A DNA stretch of 64,000 nucleotides from DATBAT01 sp963824805 (GTDB taxonomy: Bacteria > Acidobacteriota > Terriglobia > Terriglobales > Acidobacteriaceae), in NCBI GenBank assembly GCA_963824805.1, contig CAWGQZ010000029.1:30604-94603 (forward strand). The letters are read 5' to 3'. Shown piece by piece: positions 8,563 through 18,801 of the stretch. A program made the translations under genes and the position numbers. Numbering within the stretch: the stretch's first letter is position 1; each line of letters starts with the position of its first letter. The notes beneath the pieces are model-generated. The model ran no database searches. It had not been told where the DNA came from and was given only the letters and a program-made list of their open reading frames with translations.

Positions 8563-9645
8563 TTACCGCACCGGGTTCCCGTCAAAGCATTCATCCACGA
8601 ATCTGGAAGTGAAGCGATCCCTGACGCCGTTTGGGACTGCATTTTTGTCAATTTGTTTGAACTCGAACTTTACGCTGCCGTCCTCCGCGCCAGCCGTCGC
8701 GAGCAAGTAACCGTAGACATATTCTTTGTAATCCCTGGCATCCGAATGATTCGGGGGCAGGGGATATCGTACGGCTCCTGCCGTTCCCACGATCCAGCCG
8801 GGCAGCACCCCTCCATTGGTTCGCCAGTGGTCAGTGTTGAAAATCCCGTCCATAAAGAAATGGGAGTGGCTGGCAAGCACGTATACGTTCTTGTGCGATT
8901 CATTCCGAAGGCGCAGTAGGTCCTGGTAGACCCGGCGGCCGCTGGCGGCGCCTTCAGTCCACTCATTCATGCTGTGCCCCGAGGAAATGCTGTCCGGCAG
9001 AGCGGCGTGCATGCCGACAATCACGGTTCGAATCGTCGGGTCACCTGTGTCACGGGCGAGTAACGCCTCGACCCATTTCATCTGCTCCGCGTCGAACTGG
9101 TCATGAGTAGCGTTGTCCAGATTGATGAAGTCGATGCCGCGCTCCACCCAGTGATAGTAGGCGTGCAGCTTGTGGTCTTTGGGATCGTCCTTCAACCGCT
9201 GTTCACGCAATACGGGACTATCCAGCCAGTCGGCGAATTGGATCAAAAAATCCGCGCGGGTCTTCGGTGGGGTGGTCTCGTGATTGCCAATTCCCAGAAA
9301 AAAAGGCATCGTGCCGAATGGCGCGATCTGGTTTTCAATGAAATCGTTCCATGCCTGGTTTTCGTAGTCGATAATTGAGAGCGGTTTGGGCTGTCCGGAT
9401 GCCAGTTGCTTGAAGTCCTGGTCGAAATCGTAAATAGCGCGCAGGTCGCCCAGGTGCCAATAAAATTCCGCGCGGTTGCGCGAAGCTCCTTCCGCGATCG
9501 TAGGCATCACGACGTCTCCGCAGTTGCGGGAATCTCCCGAAACCGCAAAACGCCACGTCGCGGTCTGCGCAAAACTCGCAGAAAGCATACACAAAAGCAG
9601 GACTGGAATCAGTTTCAACAAGCGCCACCTCGGGCAACGCGTCAT
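8563..9645 (-). CDS. Secreted calcineurin-like metallophosphoesterase
   Basis: 360-aa exported protein with a signal peptide ending near residue 26 (MLSASFAQ). Metallophosphoesterase motifs appear in order: SGDSR near residue 36, WHLGDLR (GD motif), GIGNHET (GNH motif), VGMHAALP and ASHSHFFMDG (the last two supply metal His ligands). Substrate unknown. Its ATG overlaps the RND pump stop in an ATGA arrangement, so it is translationally coupled to the efflux genes. Confidence 0.88.
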   Translation of the reverse strand: MTRCPRWRLLKLIPVLLLCMLSASFAQTATWRFAVSGDSRNCGDVVMPTIAEGASRNRAEFYWHLGDLRAIYDFDQDFKQLASGQPKPLSIIDYENQAWNDFIENQIAPFGTMPFFLGIGNHETTPPKTRADFLIQFADWLDSPVLREQRLKDDPKDHKLHAYYHWVERGIDFINLDNATHDQFDAEQMKWVEALLARDTGDPTIRTVIVGMHAALPDSISSGHSMNEWTEGAASGRRVYQDLLRLRNESHKNVYVLASHSHFFMDGIFNTDHWRTNGGVLPGWIVGTAGAVRYPLPPNHSDARDYKEYVYGYLLATAGAEDGSVKFEFKQIDKNAVPNGVRDRFTSRFVDECFDGNPVR

Positions 9646-12600
9646 TCTAATGGCGCCGGCTTCTTTTCTCCATGTCCGCGTTCGCGCCAGCCTTCGATGA
9701 TGAGGTAGAGAACCGGGATGAAGAATAAGTTCAGCACCGTTGACATGATCATCCCGCCGAAGACCGTGGTTCCTACCGAGTGACGCCCTTCTTGGCCGGC
9801 GCCGTGCGCCAGCATCAAGGGCACCACGCCGAGAATGAAGGCAAACGAAGTCATCAAGATGGGCCGCAGCCGGATGCGGGCCGCCTCGACAGCGGCTTCG
9901 ATCAGGGGCATTCCCCGGCTGCGCAATTGCTCGGCGAACTCGACAATAAGAATGGCGTTCTTGCTGGAGAGGCCGACCAGCATCACCAGTCCGATCTGGC
10001 AGTAAACGTCATTCTGTAACCCGCGCAGGGACTGCGCGCCAAGCGCCCCGAGCAGCGCCATCGGTACTGCCAGCAAAACGATGAACGGCAATACAAAGCT
10101 TTCATACTGAGCAGAGAGGGTCAGATAGACCACGACTACGCCTAATCCGAACAGGATCAAAGTAGTGCCGCCCGAGGCCAATTCTTCCAGCGATAAGCCA
10201 GTCCACTCGTAGCTGAAACCCTGGGGCAGCACTTTCTTGCTGATGTCTTCCATGGCCGCGATGGCCTGTCCCGAGCTGACACCCGGCGCGGGGGACCCGT
10301 CGAGTTCCGCCGAGCGGAACAGGTTGTAGTGGCTGATCACCTGAGGGGTCGCGGTTTGGGTAATGGTGATCAGGTTGTCCAGGGGAATCATCGAGCCCGA
10401 GTCGGAGCGGACGTAATACTGGCGAATGTAACTCGGGCTGGTCGCGAAATTCTTTGTCGGCTTGTACGTACACACGATAGGAGCGGTTATTGAAATCAAA
10501 ATCATTGACATAAGCAGACCCCATGTAGACGCCCAGGGTGTCGGTGATTTGCTGTAGTGGAACGTGTAGGCTCTTGGCCTTTTCACGGTCGATGGTGATC
10601 AGAAACTGCGGATCGTTCGAGGTGTAACTGGTGAACAAGCCGGTTAAATCTTTTCTGGAATTTCCTTCTCTCACCACAGCCTGGGCGGCGTTTGCCAGGT
10701 CATCCAGGGTGTGGCCGCCCTGGTCCTGGACTTCAAACGCAAAGCCGCCGAATTGTCCTAAGCCTTGCACCGCGGGCGGCAGGAAAGGAAACACTAGGGC
10801 GCCATTGATGCCGAACAGAGGGCCGCGTATGCGGTTCAGAACCGCTTCGGCCGAGTGCTCATCCGACTTGCGTTGTGAATACGGCTTCAAAGGCACGAAT
10901 ACAATGCCGCGGTTGGAAGCGTTGCCGGCAAAGCTAAAGCCACTGATGGCAAATACACCCTGCACTTCCGGGAGTTTCCCCACTACATCCTGAATCTGTT
11001 TCTCAATATTTCGCGTGTATTCGAGCGATGCTCCTGAAGGAGACTGAACGCTGATGATGAGATATCCCTGATCTTCATTAGGCACGAAGCCCTTAGGCAC
11101 CCGCTGGAAGATCAGGTAGGTGAAGCCGAGACCAGCGAAGAATAATACGACAGCGATTACCCGGTAGCGGAGAAAAGCACGCAGGGAACGGCTATAGCCG
11201 TTAATGATTCCGCCGATAACTTTGTCCACGTTGCGGAAGAACCAGCCCTTCGTTCCGTGTCTTTTTCCCAGAAGGAGGGCGGAAAGCGCTGGGGTCAGAG
11301 TCAGCGCGTTAAAGGCGGAGATAGCGATGGAGAAGGCAATGGTCAGGGCGAATTGGCGAAACAGAATTCCAGTTGTGCCGGGGAAGAACGCCACGGGTAC
11401 GAACACCGCGACCAGAACCAGTGACGTTGCGATCACCGCTCCTGCCACTTCCTTCATGGCAACCGAGGCAGCTTTGTGCGAGTCGTGCTCGCCTTCCTGA
11501 ATGTGGCGCTCGATGTTTTCAATCACCACGATGGCGTCATCGACCACCAGGCCGGTGGCCAACGTGATTCCAAATAAGGTCAACGTATTGATGGAAAATC
11601 CCAACAATTTAACGAAGGCGAAGGTGCCGATCAGCGAAACCGGAATGGTGATGGCCGGAATGACTGTGGTGCGCCAGTCTTCCAGAAATATGTAGATAAC
11701 AAGAATGACAAGGACGATGGCTTCGAGCAGCGTGCTGAGCACATCATAAATCGACTCACCGACAGCCTCGGTGGTATCGAAGGCGTTCTCGTAATACATC
11801 CCCGGGGGAAAACGTTTGGAAAGCCGTTCCAGTTCGATGAGAGCGAGACGGTCTACTTGGAGCGCATTGGCATTGGAGAGCTGAAGGATACCAATTCCAA
11901 CCGAGTCGCGGCCGTTGTACATGAGGTTGGAGCCGTAATTTTCGGCTCCGAGTTCGGCACGGCCCACGTCTCTGAGGTGGACCAGGGTGCCATCGGCATT
12001 GGTCTTGACGATGATGTTTTCAAACTGCGTGGTTTCCGATAGGCGGCCGACCGCCCGAACACTGATCTGAAAGTTCTGCCCGCTCTTTATCGGCGGCGCT
12101 CCCACCTGTCCGGCAGCAACCTCGACGTTCTGCTCCTGCAGGGCGGCAACGACGTCAGGCGCGGTCAAGCCGCGGCTGGCCATGCGCTCGGGATCGAGCC
12201 ACAGCCGCATGGAAAATTTGCGTTCCCCGAAAATAATGACGTCGGCGACGCCAGGCACGCGCTTGAGAGCGTCCTTGACGTAGACGTCAAGGTAGTTGCT
12301 CATGAACAGCGTGTCGTAGCGGCCGTCGGAATAAACTGCCGCGCCGAATACGAAATCGTTGGAGGCTTTGGTGACGGTGATTCCAGTGGCCTTCACCGCA
12401 TTGGGCAGACGGCCCTGGGCCTGGTTGACCCGGTTCTGAATATCGACGGCCGCGAGATCGGGGTCGCGAGAGAGGTTAAAGGTCGCAGTAATTGAACTGA
12501 TGCCGTCGTTGGTGCTGCTGGACTCGATGTACTTCATTCCCTCGGCGCCATTGATCTGCTCTTCCAGAGGGATGGTGACCGCAGTTTCCACCGTCTGCGC

Positions 12601-12762
12601 ACTAGCGCCGATATAAGCGCTGGTTACGGATACCTGCGGCGGCGCCAGGATAGGAAACTGGGCGATAGGAAGTGTGGGGATCACAACCGCACCCGCCAAA
12701 ATAATCAGCAGAGCGCAAACTGTTGCAAAAACCGGCCGTCTTATAAAGAAATCAACAAACAT
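9642..12762 (-). CDS. RND multidrug efflux permease, HAE1/AcrB type (one frameshift)
   Basis: Inner-membrane proton-driven drug exporter. The N-terminal piece (12762 to about 10437) shows MFVDFFIRRPVFATVCALL, the porter domain, and GLVVDDAIVVIENIERH, which holds the two essential TM4 aspartates. The reading moves to another frame at a CCC run (10435-10437): FRDQP continues as SYIRQYYVRSDSG and runs to 9642 with the final TM helices. Removing one C restores about 1039 aa, normal for AcrB/MexB. Lies between its adaptor and a phosphoesterase; no outer-membrane TolC gene is adjacent. Confidence 0.9.
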
Positions 12763-12840
12763 TGATTTTGGCTGTCGGCAATTTTTGAGGCGTTCTATCC
12801 AAACAACTTGTTTATCACGAACGTGATCGAAGATCTGGTG

Positions 12841-13944
12841 TCAGGCCTGCGGCTGCACTGGCACTCCGTCGACCAGGAATTGCGTGCCGGAGACAATCAC
12901 TTTCTCGCCGGGCTTCAGGCCATTGACGACCACATAGTCGTTGCCAGTGATATCCCCGATTTGCAGCGCTCGCTGGTGCGCAACGGTTTTCCCCTGCTGG
13001 TCTTCCGCAACGAAGATGAAGTATTTCCCGCCTATGCGAGAAACCGCGAGCACCGGTACCACCGGCCCATCATGCGTCCCCCAGATCACGCGCGCACGGG
13101 CAAATTGCGAGGTCCGCAAGGCGCCCTTGAGGTCGGGAATTTGCGCTTTTACCAGTACAGTCTGAGTAGTGTTGTCGACCTGCGGAGAGATAAACGTGAT
13201 CTTGCTCCCGGCAATGTCTTTGCCGGTGTTATCTACAATCTGAACGGGTAGATTTCGCTTGAGCTGAGGGACCCGTTCAACGGGAACGTAAATGTAGGCT
13301 TCAAGACTTCCCGACTTGTCCACGGTAGTCAGAACCGTGGTGGTAGAAATCCGGTCCCCGACGCGCACCGGAATGTCCCCCACGGTTCCCGAAGTTGACG
13401 CGGTCACCTTGTAATAGTGAAGTTGCACCGTCTCCTGCCGCACCTGGGCTTCCAGGGCTCTGATTTGGGCTTCGGCAGAATCCAGTGCCGATTTGGCTTG
13501 ATCCAATTCCTGCTTGCTGGTGACCCCGCTGCTGTATAGACCGCTTGCCCGGGTATATTGCTGCCGGTCGAATTCAACCTCGGCGCGCTTCGCTGCCAAC
13601 GTGTCTTCCTGGGTGCTGACTGTTGCCTGCTGCTTGGCTGGATCGATCTGCATCAGTGCCGTGCCGGGCATAACGCGATCACCGGAATGTACGTAGATGG
13701 CGGTGATTTGGCCATCGACTTGGGGCATGATTACAGCCGAGTCACGTGATTTCAAGGTGGCCACATATTCGGTTGCATCCTGGATCGGAACTGCCTGCGC
13801 GACCTGGACTTTCACTGGAATGGCTTGGCCGGCCGCGGCCGGTGGTCCATTCGCGGCCTTGTTACCGCAGGCCGTTAGGCCTGCAACCGACAGGAGGATC
13901 GCGAGGGGGAAGTGTCCCTTAGTGGTAAAAGGACTGTAAGTCAT
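12841..13944 (-). CDS. RND efflux periplasmic adaptor (membrane fusion lipoprotein)
   Basis: AcrA/MexA-type adaptor linking the RND pump to an outer-membrane channel. ATG at 13944 starts a lipoprotein signal with lipobox LTAC, so Cys anchors it to the inner membrane. A barrel-sandwich (lipoyl-like) half (MPQVDGQITAIYVHSGDRV), a coiled-coil hairpin of about 75 residues rich in Q/E/A, the second lipoyl half (TSGTVGDIPVRVGDRI) and beta-barrel segments follow in order. It is 78 bases upstream of the pump gene. Earlier in-frame starts (14010, 13962) would spoil the signal peptide. Confidence 0.92.
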   Translation of the reverse strand: MTYSPFTTKGHFPLAILLSVAGLTACGNKAANGPPAAAGQAIPVKVQVAQAVPIQDATEYVATLKSRDSAVIMPQVDGQITAIYVHSGDRVMPGTALMQIDPAKQQATVSTQEDTLAAKRAEVEFDRQQYTRASGLYSSGVTSKQELDQAKSALDSAEAQIRALEAQVRQETVQLHYYKVTASTSGTVGDIPVRVGDRISTTTVLTTVDKSGSLEAYIYVPVERVPQLKRNLPVQIVDNTGKDIAGSKITFISPQVDNTTQTVLVKAQIPDLKGALRTSQFARARVIWGTHDGPVVPVLAVSRIGGKYFIFVAEDQQGKTVAHQRALQIGDITGNDYVVVNGLKPGEKVIVSGTQFLVDGVPVQPQA

Positions 13945-14138
13945 TCTTACCGTTGGTTTCATCGAACCAACACTAGCATAGAGGCGCGATCCGCGCGCCC
14001 GCCATAACACTAAGGGTGATCAGGATTTATTGGGACGTCCAGGTTGGAGCTGAACTCTAGAGGAAAAGCTTCGAGACTTGGGCTCATTCCCTGGAGGACG
14101 CGATGAGGACTCCGCGAGGAAGGGAACTTTTACTTGAA

Positions 14139-14246
14139 CTAGCGCTTACGGGGCCGGGCCACGGTCTCGAGTCGCCGCTCTTCATTGGCGACAGCGAAGT
14201 ACAAAATACCGAAGGCCAGCACAACGCCTGCCGCAATGATTGCCAT
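14139..14246 (-). CDS. Small single-pass membrane protein (35 aa)
   Basis: ATG at 14246 with GGAG about 9 bases upstream opens a 35-codon frame: about 20 hydrophobic residues (MAIIAAGVVLAFGILYF) then a basic tail ending RPRKR. The layout of one TM helix, a positive tail and a good ribosome-binding site suggests a real microprotein. It lies about 195 bases before the efflux adaptor on the same strand. No family is recognised. Confidence 0.45.
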   Translation of the reverse strand: MAIIAAGVVLAFGILYFAVANEERRLETVARPRKR

Positions 14247-14456
14247 AGGTTTTGCTCCGAGATGGCTAATTTAGCCTCCAGGCATTGACTGCTCAAGTCA
14301 CCAAGGTGTGGTTGCTGGTACTACCACTCCCGTGCCATTGCACTGGTTAGAGCGGATTCAGGCCGCACTATGAAGGTGGGAGGCCTAGCATCGCTTTCCC
14401 GATTTTGATCCAGTTCCGAAAGAAACCGGTTTCGCGGATGCTAAATTAGTTTCGCC

Positions 14457-15494
14457 ATGAAACCCCTGCGCAGCTTTGCCAGCGACAACAATGCCAGTGT
14501 CCATCCAGAAATCATGCAGGCGATTGCCGCCGCCAACGTGGGTCATACCGTCGCCTACGGTGATGACCGCTATACCCGGTCCGCGCTGCGCAAGATCGAG
14601 AAGGAGTTCGGGGCGGAAACGCAGGCCTTCATGGTGTTCAACGGCACGGGGGCAAACGTACTAAGCTTGAGCGCACTTACATCGTCTTACCATGCCGTCA
14701 TCTGCGCCGAGGGAGCCCACATTTATGTGGACGAGTGCGGCGCCCCCGAGAAACATACCGGCTGCAAACTAATTCCGATTGCCACCAAGAATGGGAAGCT
14801 TACGGTTGAGGCGGTAAACCACGCCTACCACGGCATCGACGATCCGCACCACGTGCAGCCCCGGGTGATTTCGATCACCCAGTCCACCGAGGTGGGAACG
14901 GTCTACAAGCCGCATGAGATTAAGGCCTTGGCAAAATTCGCCCACGATAGAGAAATGTTTCTTCACCTGGACGGAGCCCGCATCGCAAACGCCGCGGCCA
15001 GCCTGAGAGTCTCATTGCGCCAGGCAACGCGCGATCTGGGAGTCGATGTTCTTTCGTTTGGAGGAACCAAGAATGGGGCGATGGGGGCGGAATGCGTGGT
15101 GATCTTCGACAAAGCCCTCGCCGTCGAATTTCTTTACTTGCGCAAACAAGGCATGCAGCTGTCGTCGAAGATGCGTTTCATCTCGGCCCAGTTCGACGCT
15201 TTGCTGACTGACGATCTCTGGTTGCGGAATGCGGAGCATTCCAATCGTATGGCGAAGCTATTGGAGCGGGAACTGAAGAAGATTCCGCAGATTAAGATCG
15301 CCTATCCGGTTGAAGCCAATGGAGTGTTCGCGGTCATTCCCCGCAGGGCCATTCACAAAATCAAGCAGCGATATTTCTTTTACATGTGGGACGACCAGCA
15401 GTCGATGGTGCGCTGGATGTGCTCGTTCGATACCACGGAGGACGATGTTCGGGAGTTTGCGGCATTTGTGGGGACGGCAGTCTCTGGGCGCTAG
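14457..15494 (+). CDS. ltaE: Low-specificity L-threonine aldolase
   Basis: PLP-dependent beta-eliminating lyase (345 aa) splitting threonine or allo-threonine to glycine and acetaldehyde. N-terminal SDNNASVHPEIMQAI, the HIYVDECGAPE block, LHLDGARIANAAA with the PLP-binding Asp, and the Schiff-base Lys in SFGGTKNGAMGAE (about residues 200-212) are typical, as is the length. It stands alone: the efflux genes are divergent and the next gene is a separately spaced lipoprotein. Confidence 0.93.
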   Translation: MKPLRSFASDNNASVHPEIMQAIAAANVGHTVAYGDDRYTRSALRKIEKEFGAETQAFMVFNGTGANVLSLSALTSSYHAVICAEGAHIYVDECGAPEKHTGCKLIPIATKNGKLTVEAVNHAYHGIDDPHHVQPRVISITQSTEVGTVYKPHEIKALAKFAHDREMFLHLDGARIANAAASLRVSLRQATRDLGVDVLSFGGTKNGAMGAECVVIFDKALAVEFLYLRKQGMQLSSKMRFISAQFDALLTDDLWLRNAEHSNRMAKLLERELKKIPQIKIAYPVEANGVFAVIPRRAIHKIKQRYFFYMWDDQQSMVRWMCSFDTTEDDVREFAAFVGTAVSGR

Positions 15495-15682
15495 GCACTA
15501 AGGCAACCATTAATGATGGCTGCCGTTCTAGCATCCGGAGGCCGCGACACTGCAGAGACGCAGCAAAGCCGCATCTCTGCACAACTCTCTTTGGTAACCG
15601 CACCTATCTTGCCGCTTGCTTTTTGACCCTGCTTCTACTAATAAAGTGACACCACCCTTATCTCCGGATCCGAGGAGAGGTC

Positions 15683-16126
15683 ATGTATTGGAAGCGGTTC
15701 AAGCGCGCAGCAGTTGGTGTACTTTCATTCACCGTTTTGAGTCTTATCGCCGTGAGTCTTGTGAGTTGCGGACATGAGCAGCAGTTAACCGCGATCACCA
15801 TTCAGCCAGATACAGAGACCTTTGGCACGGCGGATATTCCGGTTGCTCTGGACGCGGGTTTGAGCGTCCAACTGAGGGCGATCGGCTCCTATATTCATCC
15901 GCCCGTAACCAAGGACATCACCAACCAGGTAGTGTGGAAGTCGAGCGACGTTCAGATGGTAACGGTGGATGCAACAGGCATGCTCACGGCCACCGGTCAG
16001 ACTTGTGGCACTACGCTGGTTACCGCGACCGTAACTACGAACCACAGTACGGGAAACATCGACTCGAGCGGGGCAATCGTGACCGGAACCATGACAGCCA
16101 ACGTGGTGTGTAATACCACTCCCTAG
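15683..16126 (+). CDS. Lipoprotein with one bacterial Ig-like (Big_2) domain
   Basis: 147-aa protein. A signal peptide with lipobox VSC (about residue 30) is followed by one Ig-like domain: VWKSSDVQMVTVDATGMLTATGQTCGTTLVTATV is read as the classic strand pattern of Big_2. An AGGAGAGG ribosome-binding site precedes the ATG. Big_2 domains mediate adhesion or surface scaffolding; the role here is unknown. Confidence 0.75.
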   Translation: MYWKRFKRAAVGVLSFTVLSLIAVSLVSCGHEQQLTAITIQPDTETFGTADIPVALDAGLSVQLRAIGSYIHPPVTKDITNQVVWKSSDVQMVTVDATGMLTATGQTCGTTLVTATVTTNHSTGNIDSSGAIVTGTMTANVVCNTTP

Positions 16127-16133
16127 TTGGGGT

Positions 16134-16313
16134 CTAGATCTCGCCCAGTAATTCTTCCAAGTTTGGTTTTCGCTTTTGCGCCTTTACCTTTTTCTTCCGG
16201 TCGGGCACCACCCGTCCACCGGGAGGCGCACCAATGCGCTCGCGGGCCAGGGCCTTCACCGCCTGCACCGCGCGGAACTCCTTCTTTTTTCGCTTCTTCG
16301 CCACCGCACACAT
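16134..16313 (-). CDS. Small highly basic protein (59 aa)
   Basis: A 59-codon minus-strand frame with heavy Lys/Arg content: an N-terminal KKRKKKEFRAV patch, an amphipathic VKALARERIGAPP segment, a second basic patch and an acidic end LEELLGEI. Codon use and the helix-friendly pattern are protein-like, and the other frames here are compositionally poor. A nucleic-acid or ribosome-associated role is possible but unproven. The start could also be the GTG four codons on. It diverges from the zinc-ribbon gene across 71 bases. Confidence 0.6.
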   Translation of the reverse strand: MCAVAKKRKKKEFRAVQAVKALARERIGAPPGGRVVPDRKKKVKAQKRKPNLEELLGEI

Positions 16314-16384
16314 GTTGCCACAGCTCAGCTGCGATAGAATAGAGGCGGAAGCAGATTGTGTGAGCGACGCTAATTTCGACGACT

Positions 16385-16660
16385 ATGGAAGAACGCGAGT
16401 TTTTTGACGAACGGCAGGAAAAGAAACCGGCAAACTTGAACTGTCCTAGTTGCAAGCAGACGGCGGAATATGAAGTTACCTGGCTGGTCCGGACTAAAAA
16501 GCGCCAACTGTCCGGCCGGGCCGATGAGCGCGACCGCGCCCGGTTTGCGAAGGCACGCTCTTATATGCTGCGCAAGGACGACGTGATGATGTGCAAGAAC
16601 ATGCGCTGCCGCAAGCGCTTCGAGATTTCTTCCGTGCAGTCGGTCGTCTTCATGGACTAG
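16385..16660 (+). CDS. Small zinc-ribbon-like protein (91 aa)
   Basis: Two cysteine pairs, CPSC near residue 20 and CKNMRC near residue 73, flank a charged middle; this spacing fits one split zinc ribbon. The N-terminus is acidic (MEEREFFDERQE) and the middle basic. Function unknown; DNA, RNA or protein contact is plausible for such ribbons. Divergent from the 59-aa basic protein, so the two may share the 16314-16384 promoter region. Confidence 0.65.
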   Translation: MEEREFFDERQEKKPANLNCPSCKQTAEYEVTWLVRTKKRQLSGRADERDRARFAKARSYMLRKDDVMMCKNMRCRKRFEISSVQSVVFMD

Positions 16661-16726
16661 ATATTTCTCGTCAGTACACTCAGCCCCGGCCGGCTCAGTG
16701 TCACTCACCAGCCTCAAGGAGCCCAC

Positions 16727-17497
16727 ATGAAAATCCTGGTGTGCATGAAGCAGGTCCCCCAGAAAGACGCTCCGCTCAAATTGAACGAAAGCAAGACCTG
16801 GATTCGCGAAGACGTATCCTACGAAGTGAATGAACCCGACGCCTTCGCGCTGGAGGAAGCCCTTCGCCAGAAAGAAAAACATGGCGGAGAAGTGGTGGTT
16901 ATTACTGCGGGTCCGGCACGGTCTCAGCAGGTATTGCGCGAAGCCCTCGCCAAGGGTGCAGACCGCGCCATTCACCTCGAGGACCCCGCCTTTGTTGGGC
17001 TCGATGCATTCAGCACAGCCCGCGCCTTTGCGGCTGCTATTAAAGATGAAAATTTCGATTTGATCTTCACCGGCCTGCAATCGGACGATTATGGATTCGC
17101 GCAAACCGGGGTGATCCTTGCCGAACTCCTGGGCTGGCCGCATGCGACCATCATCATGCAGATTGAAAAGAACGAGGGCGGCATCCGCGTAAAACGCGAA
17201 CTGGAAGCAGGGTATTTCCAGTTCGTCGATATGCCTCTACCTGCGGTGCTGACCATACAATCCGGCATCAACAAACTGCGATACGCTACGCTGATCGGCA
17301 TCAAACAGGCGAAAAACAAGCCGTTAAGGAAGGTCGCGCTGGCGGAAGTGCAGGCCGCGGTCGGTTCCAATTCACAGAAGATCGAACGGCTCTACATCCC
17401 GGAAAAAACCAAGAAGACTGAGTTCCTGGAAGGTCCGCCGGCCGAGATTGCGAAAAAGCTGGTGGACAAACTGCGCAACGAAGTACGGGTGCTGTAG
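16727..17497 (+). CDS. etfB: Electron transfer flavoprotein beta subunit
   Basis: 256-aa beta subunit of the FAD/AMP-containing ETF heterodimer that carries electrons from acyl-CoA and other dehydrogenases to ETF-quinone oxidoreductase. MKILVCMKQVPQKDA at the start, the ADP-binding GLQSDDYGFAQTG near residue 122 and a VKRELEAGYFQ segment are characteristic. AAGGAG sits just ahead of the ATG. First gene of an etfB-etfA-ETF-QO set; etfA follows after 200 bases. Confidence 0.95.
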   Translation: MKILVCMKQVPQKDAPLKLNESKTWIREDVSYEVNEPDAFALEEALRQKEKHGGEVVVITAGPARSQQVLREALAKGADRAIHLEDPAFVGLDAFSTARAFAAAIKDENFDLIFTGLQSDDYGFAQTGVILAELLGWPHATIIMQIEKNEGGIRVKRELEAGYFQFVDMPLPAVLTIQSGINKLRYATLIGIKQAKNKPLRKVALAEVQAAVGSNSQKIERLYIPEKTKKTEFLEGPPAEIAKKLVDKLRNEVRVL

Positions 17498-17696
17498 CGC
17501 GAAAGTTTGCTCTTGGATAGTTCAATGAGGCTTGAGTGACAGCTTGCTCCAGGCTTCTTTTGGGACCCTATGTGACGCCTGATTTGGCGTTTGTAATTCC
17601 ATTTCTTTTTCCGAGTTCATTCCTTATTCAGACCAGAACCTTTAAACTAATCGGCTCTCTCCCGGCTTGCCGCAACGAGAGCCAGAAGCTGGACTT

Positions 17697-18681
17697 ATGC
17701 CTAATACGATTCTAGTAGTTGCAGAACAGCGGGAAGGTAAGCTGAACCGCGTTTCCTGGGAAACGGTGGCGGCAGGACAGGCGATCGCTGCCGACACCGG
17801 CTGGGAGTTGCAGGTGGCGGTTGCGGGGAAGGGTATCTCTGCGATTGCCAATGAACTCGCGGCCAAGAAAGTTTCCAAGGTATACGCACTCGAGTCGCCG
17901 AAATTTGAACCTTACACCCCCGACGCCTTCGCCGCCGGGCTGAAGCAATTCATCGAGTCGAAGAAACCGAATCTGGTGTTGATGCCGCACACCTACCAGG
18001 TGCGGGATTTTGTCCCCAAACTCGCGACTGCGATGGGACGTGCCGTGGTCAGTGATTGTATTGGCTTCAAGAAGGACCAGGACAAGCTGCTTTTTACCCG
18101 CCAGATGTTCCAGGGCAAGTTCGCCGCTGATGTCAGCCTGACTTCCCAAGCTCCATGGTTCGTCACTTTTCAAAACGGCGCATTCCGTGGGGACAAGGCG
18201 GAAGCAGGCAACCGCTCCCGTCGAGACTGTCAACCTTGAGATTGCGGAAGGGGTAATCCGCAACAAGCCGCAAGAGGTTTTCAAGGAAGCCAAGCAAGCG
18301 GTAGACCTGACCCAGGCGGAAATCATCGTCGCCGTGGGGCGCGGAATTAAAGAGCAGAAGAACATCGATATCGCCAAGCAGCTTGCGGAAGCGCTTGGCG
18401 GGGAACTGGCCGCGTCTCGTCCCATCTGCGACTCCGGATGGTTGCCGATGGACCGCCAGATTGGCTCATCCGGGCAGACAGTCGCACCCAAGCTTTATCT
18501 GGCACTCGGCATCAGTGGCGCTATTCAGCACATCGTCGGAATGAAGGGGGCTCGCACCATCATTGCCGTGAACAAAGATTCAGAGGCTCCGATCTTCGAG
18601 ATCGCGGACTACGCAGTCGTGGGGAATTTGTTTGATGTGGTGCCGCCGCTGGTGGAAGAAGTGAAGAAAGCGAAAGGCTAA
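17697..18681 (+). CDS. etfA: Electron transfer flavoprotein alpha subunit (one frameshift)
   Basis: FAD-binding alpha subunit, partner of the preceding EtfB. From ATG 17697 the N-terminal domain (MPNTILVVAEQREGKLNRV) reads to DKAEAG at about 18209; the C-terminal FAD domain (RPICDSGWLPMDRQIGSSG, then ALGISGAIQHIVGMKGA) continues in another frame from APVETVNLEI. Removing one A of the AA at 18210-18211 joins the halves with no missing residues (about 327 aa, normal length). I infer an intact gene with a sequence error, but a true frameshift cannot be excluded. Confidence 0.9.
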
Positions 18682-18706
18682 ACGCTATAGGGCGCAAACC
18701 CAATCG

Positions 18707-18782
18707 CCACGAAGGAGGAGAAATCACACGAAGGTTCTGGCCCTGAGATTTCTTTCGTACCTTCGTGTCCTTCGCGGTTATA
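18707..18782. repeat. Intergenic inverted repeat (CACGAAGG type)
   Basis: The left arm has CCACGAAGGA and ACACGAAGG; the right arm has ACCTTCGTGTCCTTCGCGG, the near complement. It lies between etfA and the ETF-QO gene. Arms of this kind recur between genes in many environmental bacterial genomes; here it could be a miniature mobile or extragenic palindrome. No target duplication was identified. Confidence 0.45.
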
Positions 18783-18801
18783 GCTCGCTGAGAGCAAAAT
18801 T

